Source of the DNA: Dryomyza anilis
Taxonomy: Eukaryota; Arthropoda; Insecta; Diptera; Dryomyzidae
Assembly (NCBI GenBank): GCA_951804985.1
Contig: OX638134.1
Coordinates: 7,957,017-8,021,016 of the forward strand
Direction of reading: 5' to 3'
DNA: 64,000 nt
Part shown: positions 13,240 through 25,200 of the stretch, piece by piece
How the letters are laid out: every line of letters begins with the position of its first letter
Numbering within the stretch: position 1 is the stretch's first letter
Translations under genes and position numbers: made by a program
Notes under the pieces: generated by a model
Told to the model about the DNA's origin: nothing
What the model saw: the letters and a program-made list of their open reading frames with translations, nothing else
The model's database searches: none

Positions 13240-14860
13240 AATATTTTAATTTCTAGTGAAAATCTGAATTTTTTTTTAATGGAAAATTGGTTTTTTTGTG
13301 AAAAATTGAATTTGTAGTGAAAATTAGAATTTTTAGTGAAAAATTGAATTTCTATTGAAAAATTGATATTTTAGTGAAAAATTGAACATTTAGTGAAAAT
13401 TTCAATTGAATTTGTAGTGAAAAATTGAATTTTTAGTGAAAATTTGAATTTTTAGTGAAAAATTGAATTTTAATTGAAAAATTGAATTTTTAGTGAAATA
13501 TTGAATTTTTAGTGATATATTGAATTTTTAGTGGAAAATTGAATTTTTAGTGAAAATTTGAATTTTTAGTGAAAATTTGAATTTTTAGTGGAAAAGTGAG
13601 TTATTAGCGAAAATTTGAATTTTAAGTGCATAATTGAATATTTATTGAAAAATCTTATTTCCAGTGAAAATTTGAATTTTAGTGAAACTTTGAATTTTTA
13701 TTGATAAATTGAATTTTTAGTGAAAAATTGAATTTTTAGTGAAAATTTGAAATTTTAGTGAAAAATTGAATTTTTAGTGAAAAATTGAATTTTTAATGAA
13801 AAATTGAATTTTTAATGAAAAATTGATTTTTTTTAATGAAAAATTGATTGAATTTTTAGTGAAAATTTGAATTTTTAGTGAAAAATTGAATTTTTAGTGC
13901 AAATTTGAAATTTTAGTGAAAAATTGAATTTTTAGTGAAAAATTGAATTTTTAATGAAAAATTGAATTTTTAATGAACAATTGATTTTTTAGTGAAAAAT
14001 TGAACATTTAGTGAAAAATTGAACTTCTAGTAAAAATTAAATTTTTTAGTGAAAAATTGAACATTTAGTGAAAAATTGTATTTTTGATTTTTTAGTGAAA
14101 ATTTGAATTTTTAGTGAAAAATTGAATTTTTTTAGTGAAAAATTGAATTTTTAGTGAAAAATTTAATTTTTAGTGAAAAATTGAATTTTTAATGAAAAAT
14201 TGATTTTTTAGTGAAAATTTGAATTTGTAGTGAAAAATTGAATTTTTAGTGAAAAATTGAATTTTTAGTGAAAAATAGAATTTTTAGTGAAAAATTGAAT
14301 TTTTAGTGAAGAATTGAATTTTTAATGAAAAATTGAATTTATAATGAAAAATTGAATTTTTAATGAAAAATTGAATTTTTAATGAAAAATTGAATTTTTA
14401 ATGAAAAATTGATTTTTTAGTGAAAAATTGAACATTTAGTGAAAAATTGAACTTCTAGTAAAAATTAAATTTTTTATTGAAAAATTGAATTTTTAGTGAA
14501 AATATGAATTTTTAGTGAAAAATTGAACATTTAGTGAAAAATTGAACTTTTAGTGAAAAATTGTATTTTTAGTGAAAAATTGAATTTTTAATGCAAAATT
14601 TATTTTTTTTAGAGAAAATGTGAATTTTTAGTGAAAATTTAAATTTCATTGAAAATTTGAATTTTTAGTGAAAAATTGAATTTTTAGTGAAAATTTGAAT
14701 TTTTAGTGAAAATTTGAATTTTTAGTGAAAAATTGAATGTTTAGTGAAAATTTGAATTTTTAGTTAAAGTAAAGTTTTTTGTTGAGAAAATTTTAATTTT
14801 TTAGAAAAAAATAAATTTTAAGTGAAAAATTTAATTTTGAATTTTTAGTAAAAAATCGAA
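13240..14860 (+). repeat. 19-bp satellite GAATTTTTAGTGAAAAATT, + orientation, degenerate
   Basis: About 85 copies of a 19-bp unit carry many substitutions (ATGAA for GTGAA, AACATT for AATTTT) and 1-5 base indels. The monomer has internal dyad symmetry: AATTTTT and AAAAATT are reverse complements around AGTG, so each unit can form a 7-bp stem with a 4-base loop. This is the first of nine tracts of the same family in the window. Confidence 0.95.
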
Positions 14861-16330
14861 TATTTTGTGTATTTAGTATTTATAAATATTTAACCGACGA
14901 ATTCAAAATTAAATTGAATTAATGATTGCCGTAAAATCAACACGATTGACACTAACAACATTAGTGGCATGAACAACAATGGCAGCAACAGCCATAAATA
15001 ATTCTGGGGCCAGCCCCAACAACTTGAAAGAAGCGTGATGGGCTTAACAGGCATTAGAAGCGCTCATCACTGTCGTTCAGATTGTTGTTGTTATTGCTAC
15101 AAATATTCTGTTGTTGTTGTTACTACTGCTACTGCTTTTACTATTGTTGCTGTTACATATTGTTGTCGTTATTTTGATTGTTGCAGCTATGGTTGCTGCT
15201 TTTGTTGCGGACTCAGTTGTTGTTATAAGTTCGTCAGTTGGAGGCTGCAGTCAACTCTATCGTACACTCTTAGGCACACCGAAAAAATGTGAATAAAAAT
15301 ATAAATAAAAACCACATATTCGAAAAAATTTTGTAGATACAGCAACGCGTTTGTTATTGCAGCAAACTATTTTGTTATTGATAAAACGAAAAATTCACTT
15401 AGATATCTATATTATTTTTATTTTTATATTAAATTATTTTATTTTACTTTAAATTAGTTGGTTAATCAAAAATATTGAAATAAATAGTTATAGCCAGTGG
15501 CTATTAGACACATTAAAAAAGTTTGCTAAATTAACAAAAAAGTTCGTAGAATTAATTAATTAAATATAAATGTACCAAAACATATTATTTAATTTTTACT
15601 AAAAGTCAGTATTTATTTTGTTATGTTTTTAACTATAAAATAAAAATGGGTTACTTTTTATATTAAAAATTTCAATGAACACTATTTTTGTTGTAACATT
15701 AATGTTTGCTGATGTAACGAAACATATTAATTGAATTTTATTATTTTTATATTGTTCTATATTATTTGATTTATTTTTTCCCTATTATTAAAGCGTGATT
15801 TTGCTGATTAGTAATACGAGAACTAAGTTTGCTGCTTTAGCAAACTTATAATCACAATAACAAAATTCTTAAATTGAATTAGCAAATTAAATTGCTAAAA
15901 ACAAAATTTTTTTTAGAAGAAATGGTATTCAAATATATTTATTTTGCTCTTGTATAAAAGATACGCATATAAAACCAACTACAACTAGAAATAAAAATGG
16001 CGCTTGTGCCTGCTGCATAATAAAAATGTTGCCAAGCGACAGCAGCAGCAACAACAACATTCGTTGCGTTTATGTTGTTGACGATGTCGTCGTTGTTTTT
16101 GCTACTTTTATTTAATTGCCGACTAAAGTTCTTTCAACGTCATTTTGTAAATTGAATTAAGGCGGAGGCAGCAACGACGTCAACAACAACAGCAGCAACG
16201 TTGTCGTTTGTTATTGTTGCTTAGTTATAAACTGTTGTTGCTGCCGGCGCAAGTAACACTTTTACATAAACTTATTACGCAAAGAGAGCCATGCTAATGC
16301 AACATATAAATGAAGTCAGAAAATAATTAA
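14861..16330. other. Unique DNA with opa-like CAA/CAG runs, between 19-mer arrays
   Basis: GTT/GTC/GCT-rich runs lie at about 15080-15235. At about 16035-16250, CAG/CAA runs alternate with GTT/GTC runs and could pair with each other. Overlapping + strand frames (15035-15292 and 15111-15296) are Cys-rich or Leu-rich only because of the triplet repeats. Such runs are common in fly noncoding DNA. No gene is supported. Confidence 0.6.
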
Positions 16331-16985
16331 AAATTTTATTAAAAAAATAAAAATTAAATTTTTCACTAAAAAAATTAAATTTTTTACTAAAAATTGAAAT
16401 TTTGAACTAAAAATTAAATTTGTCACTGAAAATTCAATTTGTTACTAAAAACTAAAATTTTTAATAATAATTCAAATTTTTAATAAAAATTAAAATTTTT
16501 ACTAAAAATTCAATATTTCACTAAAAATTCAATTTTTCACTATAAATTCAATTTTTCACTAAAAAATCAAATTTTCACTAAAAATTTAATTTTTCACTAA
16601 AAATTCAATTTTTTACTAAAAATTCAATTTTTCACTATAAATTCTATTTTTCACTAAAAATTCAATTTATCACTAAAAATTTAATTTTTACTATAAATTC
16701 AATTTTTTAGTATAAATTCAATTTTTCACTATAAATTCAATTTTTCACTAAAAATTCAAATTTTCACTAAAAATTCAAATTTTCACTAAAAATTCAATTT
16801 TTCACTAAAAATTCAATTTTTTACTAAAAATTAAATTTTTCACTAAAAATTAAATTTTTGCCTAAAAAAATAAATTTTTCATAACAAAATTTAATTTTTT
16901 ACTAAAAACAAAAAAAAATATGTCACTAAAAATTCAATTTCAATTAAATTTATCACTTTAAAAAAAAATTGTCAATAAAAAATGT
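16331..16985 (-). repeat. 19-bp satellite, inverted orientation, degenerate
   Basis: On the + strand the unit reads CAATTTTTCACTAAAAATT, the reverse complement of the unit at 13240-14860. The array has about 34 copies with frequent substitutions and some length change. It is the right-hand, inverted partner of the array at 13240-14860 around the unique core 14861-16330. Confidence 0.93.
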
Positions 16986-17816
16986 TCATTAATTTATATT
17001 ATTTACCTGACATTACTGTTAAAAAACAAAACTATTTTTGTGGAAATTTACCTGCAATGAAAAGAAGAAAAAAATGCATTAGAACGAAAACTTTTATTTG
17101 AATAAAAATATTAAAATCATTGATTTAAATCCTTGGTTTTTAAATCTGATTTTAAATTATTATTAATTTTTATTTTAGGTTTTTTACACCGGACGTATTA
17201 GTAACAATAACAAGTAAAATACAACATTTACAAAATTACCTCATTAAACAACAAAAACAACAAAAAACACCAGTATACTGCGTTGTTAGCGCTGCTAATA
17301 TTAGCACTCTAACAGCAACAACAATTCATTTAAATTGTCAGCAACATTTAGTTAATTGTTGGCGCAGCAGTTATTTTGTCAATTTTTTATAAAGCCTTTT
17401 TTTATTTATTTTATTTTAATTGCATTTTAAACGTTTGCATTAGTCGCTGCATTTTAAGGTGTAAAAATGCAAGCAGCAATTGTCGCTTTTAAGCGCCGCC
17501 GCGGACGGAAGTCGACATGCGTTAAATTGTTGATGAGTCGGATGCGGTTGCGTTTGCGGTTGGCATATTTAATGAGTGGCCGAAAACTGTTGCACAGTAA
17601 TTTCGTTGTTAATTGCATTTTTATTTGAAGTTTGAATTTAATTAAATTTTGAAATTTTAATTATACTTTTTATGATATTTTAAATGTTCATAAAAAAAGA
17701 ATATTAATTCATAATTGTTTGAGTTAAGTACTATAGCTATTTTTATTGTAGTAAATTCAATAATAAAAAAATATTGTTTCGAAAGAAAATATATACAATA
17801 TTTTTTGAGTATCTGA
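16986..17816. other. Unique DNA, no gene recognised
   Basis: This is AT-rich sequence with CAA runs near 17250-17340 and a GC-richer patch at about 17480-17560. I see no open frame with recognisable features. Confidence 0.6.
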
Positions 17817-17986
17817 TTTTTGGTGTGGTGAGTTTTACTGTGGTGAGTTTTAGTGTGGTCTATTTTGGTGTGATGATTTTTGATGTGGTGAGTTTCGATG
17901 TGGTGAGCTACGATGTGGTGAGTTACGATGTGGTGAGTTACGATGTGGTAAGTTTTGATGTGGAAAGTTTTGACGTGGTGAGTTAT
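17817..17986 (+). repeat. 15-bp minisatellite GATGTGGTGAGTTTC, about 11 copies
   Basis: The unit GATGTGGTGAGTTTC (variants TAC for TTC and others) repeats at 15 bp. It is richer in G than anything around it. Period 15 keeps one frame open and gives a D-V-V-S-Y/F pentapeptide ladder in the frame 17774-18028. With no start context, signal or homologue visible, I treat that frame as a by-product. Confidence 0.9.
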
Positions 17987-19310
17987 AAATTCAAATTTTC
18001 ACTTAAAAATCGATTTTTCACAAAATAAAAATGCAATAAAAATTTTAATTTTCACTTAAAATTCAATTAATAACAAAAATTTAATTTCTCACAAAAAATT
18101 AAACTTTTCACTAAAAATTGAATTAAAATTTCTTCTATTTAAATTATTTTTTTTTAATTCTTCAATGATATATTTATTCAATTAAAAAATGTTTCAATTC
18201 AAAATTTTTTTTTTATTTCAAAATTTTCAATTAAAAATTCAACTTATCAATTAAAATTTAATTTTTAAATAAATCTTGTAATTTTTCACTAAATTAAAAT
18301 TTTCAATAAAAACTCAATTTTTCACTAAACATTAAATTTTTCATTTAAAAATTAAAATTTTCAATCAAATTATTTATTTAATTGTTCACTAATAATTAAA
18401 TATTTCTGTAATAATTAATTTTTTTTTTCACTAAAAATATATCTTTTCATTAAAAATTTTATTTTTTACTAAAAATTCAATTTTTCACTAAAAATTCAAT
18501 TTTTCACTAAAAATTCAATTTTTCACTAAAAATTCAATTTTTCACTAAAAATTCAATTTTTCACTAAAAATTCAATTTTTCACTAAAAATTCAATTTTTC
18601 ACTAAAAATTAAATTTATCACTAAAAATTAAATTTTTCACTAAAAATTCAATTTTTCACTAAAAATTCAATTTTTTACTAAAAATTAAATTTTTAAATAA
18701 AAATTCAATTTTTCACTAAAAATTCAAATTTTCACTAAGAATTAAATTTTTCACTATAAATTCAATTTATCACTATAAATTTAATTTTTCACTAAAAATT
18801 AAATTTTTAACTAACATGTATATTTTTAACTAAAAATTAAATTTTTCACTAAAAATTCAATTTTTCACTATAAATTCAATTTTTCACTAAAAATTCAATT
18901 TTTCACTAAAAATTCAATTTTTCACTAAAAATTCAATTTTTCACTAAAAATTCAATTTTTCACTAAAAATTCAATTTTTCACTAAAAATTAAATTTTTCA
19001 CTAAAAATTCAATTTTTCACTAAGAATTCAATTTTTCACTAAAAATTCAATTTTTCACTAAAAATTCAATTTTTCACTAAAAATTCAATTTTTCACTAAA
19101 AATTAAATTTTTAACTAATATGTATATATTTAACTAAAAAGCAAATTTTTAACTGAAAATTCAATTTTTCTCTAAAGATTAAATTTTTAACTAAAAATTA
19201 AATTTTTAAATAAAAATTCAACTTTTCACTAAAAAATAAAATTTTCACTATAAATTCAGTTTTTCACTAAGAATTCTACTTTTCACTAACAATTAATTTT
19301 TTTTGCAATT
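17987..19310 (-). repeat. 19-bp satellite, inverted orientation
   Basis: The unit CAATTTTTCACTAAAAATT runs from the end of the 15-mer minisatellite to about 19310. The first 450 bases are badly decayed. The stretches 18470-18690 and 18840-19100 are much more regular, so homogenisation is local. Confidence 0.95.
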
Positions 19311-20296
19311 AATAAATATTTTAACTATACAGAAATTGTAAATAATTTATAAATTTTCAAATATTTAAAATATAAACAATTTTCCAATATAGCATCAAAT
19401 TTTAAAAATGCACAACGGATGCGTTCTCATTTCCAAATTGATTTTCCATCAGCATCATGTACAGCATTTGATTGACAAAGTGCACAAAGCGCCGATGTTT
19501 ACACAAAACTAATGGAACAAATACGAAATAAATATTTTGCAAATGACCTCAAAAAACAACGAGAAATATTTTACATTTCCGCCATTTTGCTCAACTCAAA
19601 AGCAAGGCATTTCTGACAGCTTCTAAAGTTGAATTTTCTATAAAGGTTTTTTAATTTGTTTGGGAAATTGAAACTGCATCAATAGTCAGCCACTTGCGAA
19701 CTATTTGCATATTTTGACGTCGAATTTTGAAAGAGATCAATTGATTGTTTATATTTAATAATTAAACTTATTTTTCAATATTTAATATAAAATTTTATTA
19801 AGTTGCTACTTTAAAGTTTTTTTTTTCTAATTAAAATTTAACATTCGCACTTTTGTTAACCCTTCCAAAAATATAAAAAAAGCCACCTTCAAAGTTCGTG
19901 TGGCTCATAAATCACGTACTAAGCTGCCACACGTTGCAGCCAGCTACTGTTTTATGAAAAAGGTGCCTTTTTTAGTATTATAAAAAAATAAAAAAAGCCA
20001 TAAATAAGCTACCTACAAAATGACATTTGAGCGATGTTGTTTGTATCGTGCGCTTTGTTAATTTTTTTTTTTTTGGTTAAATTGAAATCTTATTGAATAA
20101 CATGTTCTTTACTTCGCATCACTGAGGCAACAAAATGTCAAAAAGTCGCTGATTTAATCTTGATGCGGGTGGCTCAAGTTTCAGCGATATTGATCAAAGT
20201 TTTGGAAGGTATTGAAAGGGCTGAATCAATACCTTTTTCGTAGCAGAGGCGAAAATGATAAAATTTAAGTAGTACAAAAGAGCACGGAATTTTGTT
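19311..20296. other. Unique DNA upstream of the SINE
   Basis: This is AT-rich unique sequence. A GC-moderate stretch at 19900-19950 and another at 20100-20250 show no coding frame of note and no repeat. I see no gene. Confidence 0.6.
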
Positions 20297-20639
20297 TTAT
20301 TACTAAAATGTAAGGTAGCCGCGGTAGCTCAGTGGTTAGTGCGTTGGACTGCGAGTCGGAAGGTCCCCGGATCAAGCCTGGACTGGGACTAACAACATCT
20401 TTTCATAGAAACATTTTTCTATACCGCGCTACCTCTCGTCAGTAAATGGCAAACCTACGAGAGTAAAACCATTGCCTATGAAAAGCTCTCACCCGCCGTT
20501 CGGATTCGGCAATAAACTGTAGGTCCCACCACTTTGAGTACAAATATAACACGCACAACTCAAAAAGGTGAGAGAGCTCGGCCGAAGTTCTATACAGGAC
20601 TGTAGCGCCAAACTATTATTATTATTACTAAAATGTAAG
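20297..20639 (+). mobile_element. tRNA-derived SINE with 18-bp target site duplications
   Basis: A 307-bp body at 20315-20621 is flanked by perfect 18-bp direct repeats TTATTACTAAAATGTAAG at 20297-20314 and 20622-20639. The head (from about 20318) is tRNA-like: an A-box-like TAGCTCAGTGG at 20325-20335 and a B-box-like GGATCAAGCC about 35 bases downstream, the internal promoter of RNA polymerase III. The middle is unrelated to tRNA, and the tail is an (ATT)n run just before the right repeat. Part of the tail could be counted as target duplication, because both contain ATTATT. This is a retrotransposed element that depends on a partner LINE for movement. It is much more GC-rich than its surroundings. 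Confidence 0.9.
20318..20385 (+). other. tRNA-like head of the SINE (not a functional tRNA)
   Basis: The head starts with an acceptor-like GCCGCGG, a D-arm-like GCTCAGTGGTTAGTGCG and an anticodon-arm-like stretch with loop CTGCGAG. The anticodon stem has a mismatch and no 3' acceptor half follows, so it cannot fold into a complete tRNA. It keeps the promoter boxes and is therefore best read as the SINE promoter. Confidence 0.75.
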
Positions 20640-21265
20640 ACTTAATTAAGTTTTTTAAAATTTGTTTTTAATATCAAAAAATAAATGCGAACTTCGATTC
20701 GAGATTTGTTAAATATTTTTATGATAGTTAATCCGGCAATATTCAATTTCCGTTGAATATTTATTAAAATATTAAAGTTCTACATTGTATATTAAATTTT
20801 AAAATTATTTAAATTGATTTAATTATATTATTTATTTATTGGTATTTCAGAATTTTGCTTTTCAAACCAAACAAATTCTTCATCCTTTGTGAAACGAAAT
20901 TGTATATACTCTTTATTTTGCCAAATAATTGAATTTGGTTTAAAGTAAAGTTTCAAAAAATGCCAGACAATTATTAGTTAGATTAACTGTGAATAACATT
21001 AAAAGTTTTACTTGTATTGAATGTTTTTATGTTACAAATTCTTCATTAAAATTAGCACTTTTAATGTTTAATTTCTAAAAATATACGTTTTATCGAAAGT
21101 ACTAATATTAGTTATAATTCTAGATTTTGTGTTTTTTGATTTTTTTTTAATTGCATTTTTATCGATCAAAAATTTTAATTTAATTTTTTTTTTGTCATTT
21201 TCATAATACTCTTTATTGCCAGATTTATTAACAGTTTTTGCCGATAAAATTATTGAAACTTTCAT
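20640..21265. other. Unique AT-rich DNA, no gene recognised
   Basis: This is plain AT-rich sequence; the minus-strand frame at 21068-21265 is Lys/Asn-rich without features. Confidence 0.6.
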
Positions 21266-22375
21266 TGACAGTATTGTCGAATTTTTATCAAGAGTTTTAT
21301 TAAAAACATTATTGACAACATTATTGAAAATTTTTTACCAACAGTTTTATTAACAACATTATTGACAATTTTATTAACAATGTTACGGACTCTATTGTTC
21401 ACAGTTTTATTGACAATATTTTTGAATTATTGAATGTTTTATAGAATTTTTTATTTGCGATTTTTGAAAATTGTATTGTCAGTATAGTTGTCAGTTTTAT
21501 TGATAGTTTTATTGTCATTAATACTATGAGTATTATTGACAGACAGATCTATTTTAATACAAATTCATATTCTTATACAGTTTCATTTTCAGTATTACTG
21601 CCAGTTTTATTGTCAGTATTACTGTGAGTTTTATTGTCAGTATTACTGTCAGTTTTATTGTCAGAATTATTGTTAGTTTTATTGTCAGTATTATTGTCAG
21701 TATTATTGTCAGTATTACTGTCAGTTTTATTGTGAGTATTACTGTCAGTTTTATTGTCAGTATTATTGTCAGTTTTATTGTCAGTATTACTGTCAGTTTC
21801 ATTGTCAGTATTGCGATTAATATAACTGTCAGTTTTATTGTCTGTTTTAATGTCAATATTACTGTCATTTTTATTATCAATATTACTCTCACTTTTATTG
21901 TCAGTTTTATTCAAAAATTTAGCGAAGATATATTTTAATAAAAATTCGTATTCTTATAAATTTTTATTGCCAGTTATATTTTAAGTATTACTGACGGTTT
22001 TATTGTCAACATTAATGTCAGTTTTATTGATGTTTTATTGACAATTTAACATACAGATACATTTTAATAAAAAAAAATATTTTTATACAGTTTCATTGTC
22101 AGTTTTATTGTCAGAATTACTATCAATTTTATTATCCGAATTACTATCAGTTTTATTGTCTGTTATATTTTAAGTAATACTGTCATTTTTATTGTCAGTA
22201 TTACTGTTCGTTTTATTGTCAGAATTACTGTTAGTTTTATTCTCAGAATTACTGTCAGTAATATTGTCAGTTATATATTAAGTAATACGTTCGGTATACT
22301 GTCTATTTTATAGTCAGTATTGTTTTCAGTTTTATTGTCTGTATTACTGCAAGTTTTATTGACAATTTAACAACT
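21266..22375 (+). repeat. Degenerate 12-bp repeat, GTCAGTTTTATT / GTCAGTATTACT
   Basis: Two 12-bp variants alternate loosely, best preserved at 21590-21910, with GTCAG as the constant part. Outer parts are decayed and interrupted. Overlapping frames on both strands (21554-21914 minus, 21624-21938 plus) arise because the period is a multiple of 3; they spell Ser/Ile/Val or Thr/Asn/Asp ladders and are not genes. The unit differs by one base from the perfect array at 23957-24968. Confidence 0.92.
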
Positions 22376-23640
22376 AGATATATTTAATTAAAATTTTGTA
22401 TTATTTTTTTTAGTTTATTGCATTTGTTAGTTTTTATATTTTTTTTTCTAAAACTTTAATTTTTTATTACTTTCGATATTCTTTTTTCCGCTTTATATTT
22501 TTTATTTAAAATGCTATAATTTTGTTTAACTTGCTAAAAAAATTGTTTGCATTTTTTCAGTTGTATAACCGAATTTTGACAGTAACCAAGAAAGGAATAG
22601 GATCTCAAAAAATAAAAATAAAACTTCTGGCAACTGATGCTGACTGAGAAGAAGCAAAAACGCAGATACAGGTTGGAATTGATGAAAACCAAAAATAAAA
22701 TAAAAACAAAACCAAAAAAAAAAACCCTCATAAATCACTGCGTACGCAGTGCTCAATGAAATACAACTCAAAGAACCTCGAGACGAATTTTGTTTTTTTT
22801 GGGTTTTTTTTTTGGTTTGGTTTTTGTTTTCGGCGCAACACATGTGTGCTCGCATGACAGATGCATTCTGAGCTACAACATGAACCACAAAAAAGAAATA
22901 AAAATAAGAATACAAAAAATAAACATAATAAAATAATAAATAAAAAGTACGAAAAACTAAAGGAACAAATAACACAAACTTCAGAAATTCTAACAGCATA
23001 CAAAAGAACACAATAAAAAGCACACGAAAAGAGCAAATATATCTGGAGCAAAGTCCGCGTCATTTTAGAAGAGCATTCGTTGTCGTAGTTATTGTGGGTT
23101 TGTTTTGTTTTGTTTCGATTTTTTTTATTTTGGGCTAACAGGTAAAATAATTCTTTTCGTTTTTTTTTCTTTTTTTTATACCTATTGTTTTTGTTGCACA
23201 CTGTTGAGCACTCAGATTGCAACGATTTCTCAGGCTGATGTCACGTGCATTGTGCACAGAGTGAGTGAGAACTAGAGATATAGAGTGGGGGAGGAGAGAG
23301 GGAGGAGAGGATATAAAAGGAAATGATAGAAGAAAAGAGAAGTGTGATATTGAGGTAGGGATGTGAAAAAAGCGCATCTAAGTTCAACAATATGGAGTTG
23401 AAAGTACCAATAGTTTCGTGAATTTAAACATTAAATCATGCAACTGGATTTGGACAAATTTGTTATTTTTAGTTATTAGGTTTTTTTTACAATATACATA
23501 TTATTCAGCTTTTAGTGTTGATATTATTTTGAATATTTGTTGTGGGTATTTAAATTGACTATACCAATTATATTTAAATTTTGTCGTCAGTATTATTATC
23601 ATTATAGAATCATAATTTTCAGTTCAATATTCGGTTCAAA
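22376..23640. other. Unique DNA with polypurine tract, no gene recognised
   Basis: The tract includes homopolymer-rich sequence (22690-22830, 23120-23180) and a GA-rich purine run at about 23260-23345. Several minus-strand frames of 80-165 codons exist, but they are Phe/Leu/Lys-rich shadows of these runs with no domain. Confidence 0.6.
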
Positions 23641-23956
23641 TTGATAGGCAGTGTTTAGAGAGTTTTATTGTCAGTTTTGGTAACTATTTTATTGACAGTA
23701 TTACTGTGTAGTTTTCAAAAAGCATTATTGAAAATTGGTATTAGGTATTTGTTTTCAATATTAAATATTTGTGTTCAATTCTATTATGTATTATCATTCG
23801 GTTATATTTTCAGTATTATTGGCATTTGTATTGACACTTTTATTGACACTTTTACTTTTTTATTGATATTTTTACTTTTTAATGACAGTATTATTAAAAG
23901 TTTTAATGACAGTTTTATTAACAATTTTAATGACAATATTTATTAACAATTTTTAC
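23641..23956 (+). repeat. Decayed flank of the 12-bp array
   Basis: Units such as TTATTGACAGTA, TTTTAATGACAG and TTATTGACACTT recur irregularly and run directly into the perfect array. They look like old diverged copies of the same family. Confidence 0.8.
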
Positions 23957-24968
23957 TACTGACAGTATTACTGACAGTATTACTGACAGTATTACTGACA
24001 GTATTACTGACAGTATTACTGACAGTATTACTGACAGTATTACTGACAGTATTACTGACAGTATTACTGACAGTATTACTGACAGTATTACTGACAGTAT
24101 TACTGACAGTATTACTGACAGTATTACTGACAGTATTACTGACAGTATTACTGACAGTATTACTGACAGTATTACTGACAGTATTACTGACAGTATTACT
24201 GACAGTATTACTGACAGTATTACTGACAGTATTACTGACAGTATTACTGACAGTATTACTGACAGTATTACTGACAGTATTACTGACAGTATTACTGACA
24301 GTATTACTGACAGTATTACTGACAGTATTACTGACAGTATTACTGACAGTATTACTGACAGTATTACTGACAGTATTACTGACAGTATTACTGACAGTAT
24401 TACTGACAGTATTACTGACAGTATTACTGACAGTATTACTGACAGTATTACTGACAGTATTACTGACAGTATTACTGACAGTATTACTGACAGTATTACT
24501 GACAGTATTACTGACAGTATTACTGACAGTATTACTGACAGTATTACTGACAGTATTACTGACAGTATTACTGACAGTATTACTGACAGTATTACTGACA
24601 GTATTACTGACAGTATTACTGACAGTATTACTGACAGTATTACTGACAGTATTACTGACAGTATTACTGACAGTATTACTGACAGTATTACTGACAGTAT
24701 TACTGACAGTATTACTGACAGTATTACTGACAGTATTACTGACAGTATTACTGACAGTATTACTGACAGTATTACTGACAGTATTACTGACAGTATTACT
24801 GACAGTATTACTGACAGTATTACTGACAGTATTACTGACAGTATTACTGACAGTATTACTGACAGTATTACTGACAGTATTACTGACAGTATTACTGACA
24901 GTATTACTGACAGTATTACTGACAGTATTACTGACAGTATTACTGACAGTATTACTGACAGTATTACT
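23957..24968 (+). repeat. Perfect 12-bp satellite (GACAGTATTACT)n, 84 copies
   Basis: For about 1,012 bases I see no substitution or indel: every 60-base line repeats identically. The unit holds the near-palindrome ACTGACAGT (arms ACTG and CAGT around A). It lies beside a strongly decayed tract of related units, so the array must be a very recent expansion, actively homogenised, or an assembly artefact in length. Confidence 0.98.
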
Positions 24969-24974
24969 TTTTGA

Positions 24975-25200
24975 CTAATTCATACATTTTTCTTCATTTT
25001 TATTCATTTTCATTCATCTTTTTTTATTTATATTCATTTCTGTTCAATTTTATTAATTTAAATTCATTTCTATTCATATTGATGTGTTTTCAATAATACT
25101 TAATCATTTTTTGATTTCATGTTAATTTATTTGAATTCATTTAATTCTTTTTAATTTTTGTTGATTCATATTGATTCTTTCTAATGTATTTTTATTCATT
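24975..25200 (+). repeat. Degenerate 10-bp repeat TTTTCATTCA
   Basis: This is a short decayed tract of TTCATTTTTATTCAT-like units that begins immediately after the 12-mer array. It belongs to the same family as 26391-27420. Confidence 0.7.

Noticed and set aside
15035..15296. Cys-rich and Leu-rich small proteins
   Set aside because: Two frames of the same GTT/GCT triplet runs; composition is explained by the repeats.
17774..18028. Pentapeptide-repeat protein (D-V-V-S-Y)
   Set aside because: It follows from the 15-bp period; pentapeptide-repeat families have a different (A/N)(D/L)XX pattern, and no signal or homologue is visible.
20318..20385. Functional tRNA gene
   Set aside because: The 3' acceptor half is missing, the anticodon stem has a mismatch, and the sequence is the head of a SINE with target duplications.
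21554..21938. Three overlapping ~110-codon frames on both strands
   Set aside because: They come from a 12-bp repeat whose period is a multiple of 3; there is no start context, signal or domain.
22526..23377. Long minus-strand frames (up to 165 codons)
   Set aside because: Phe/Leu/Lys-rich translations of homopolymer and polypurine tracts, in mutually overlapping frames.
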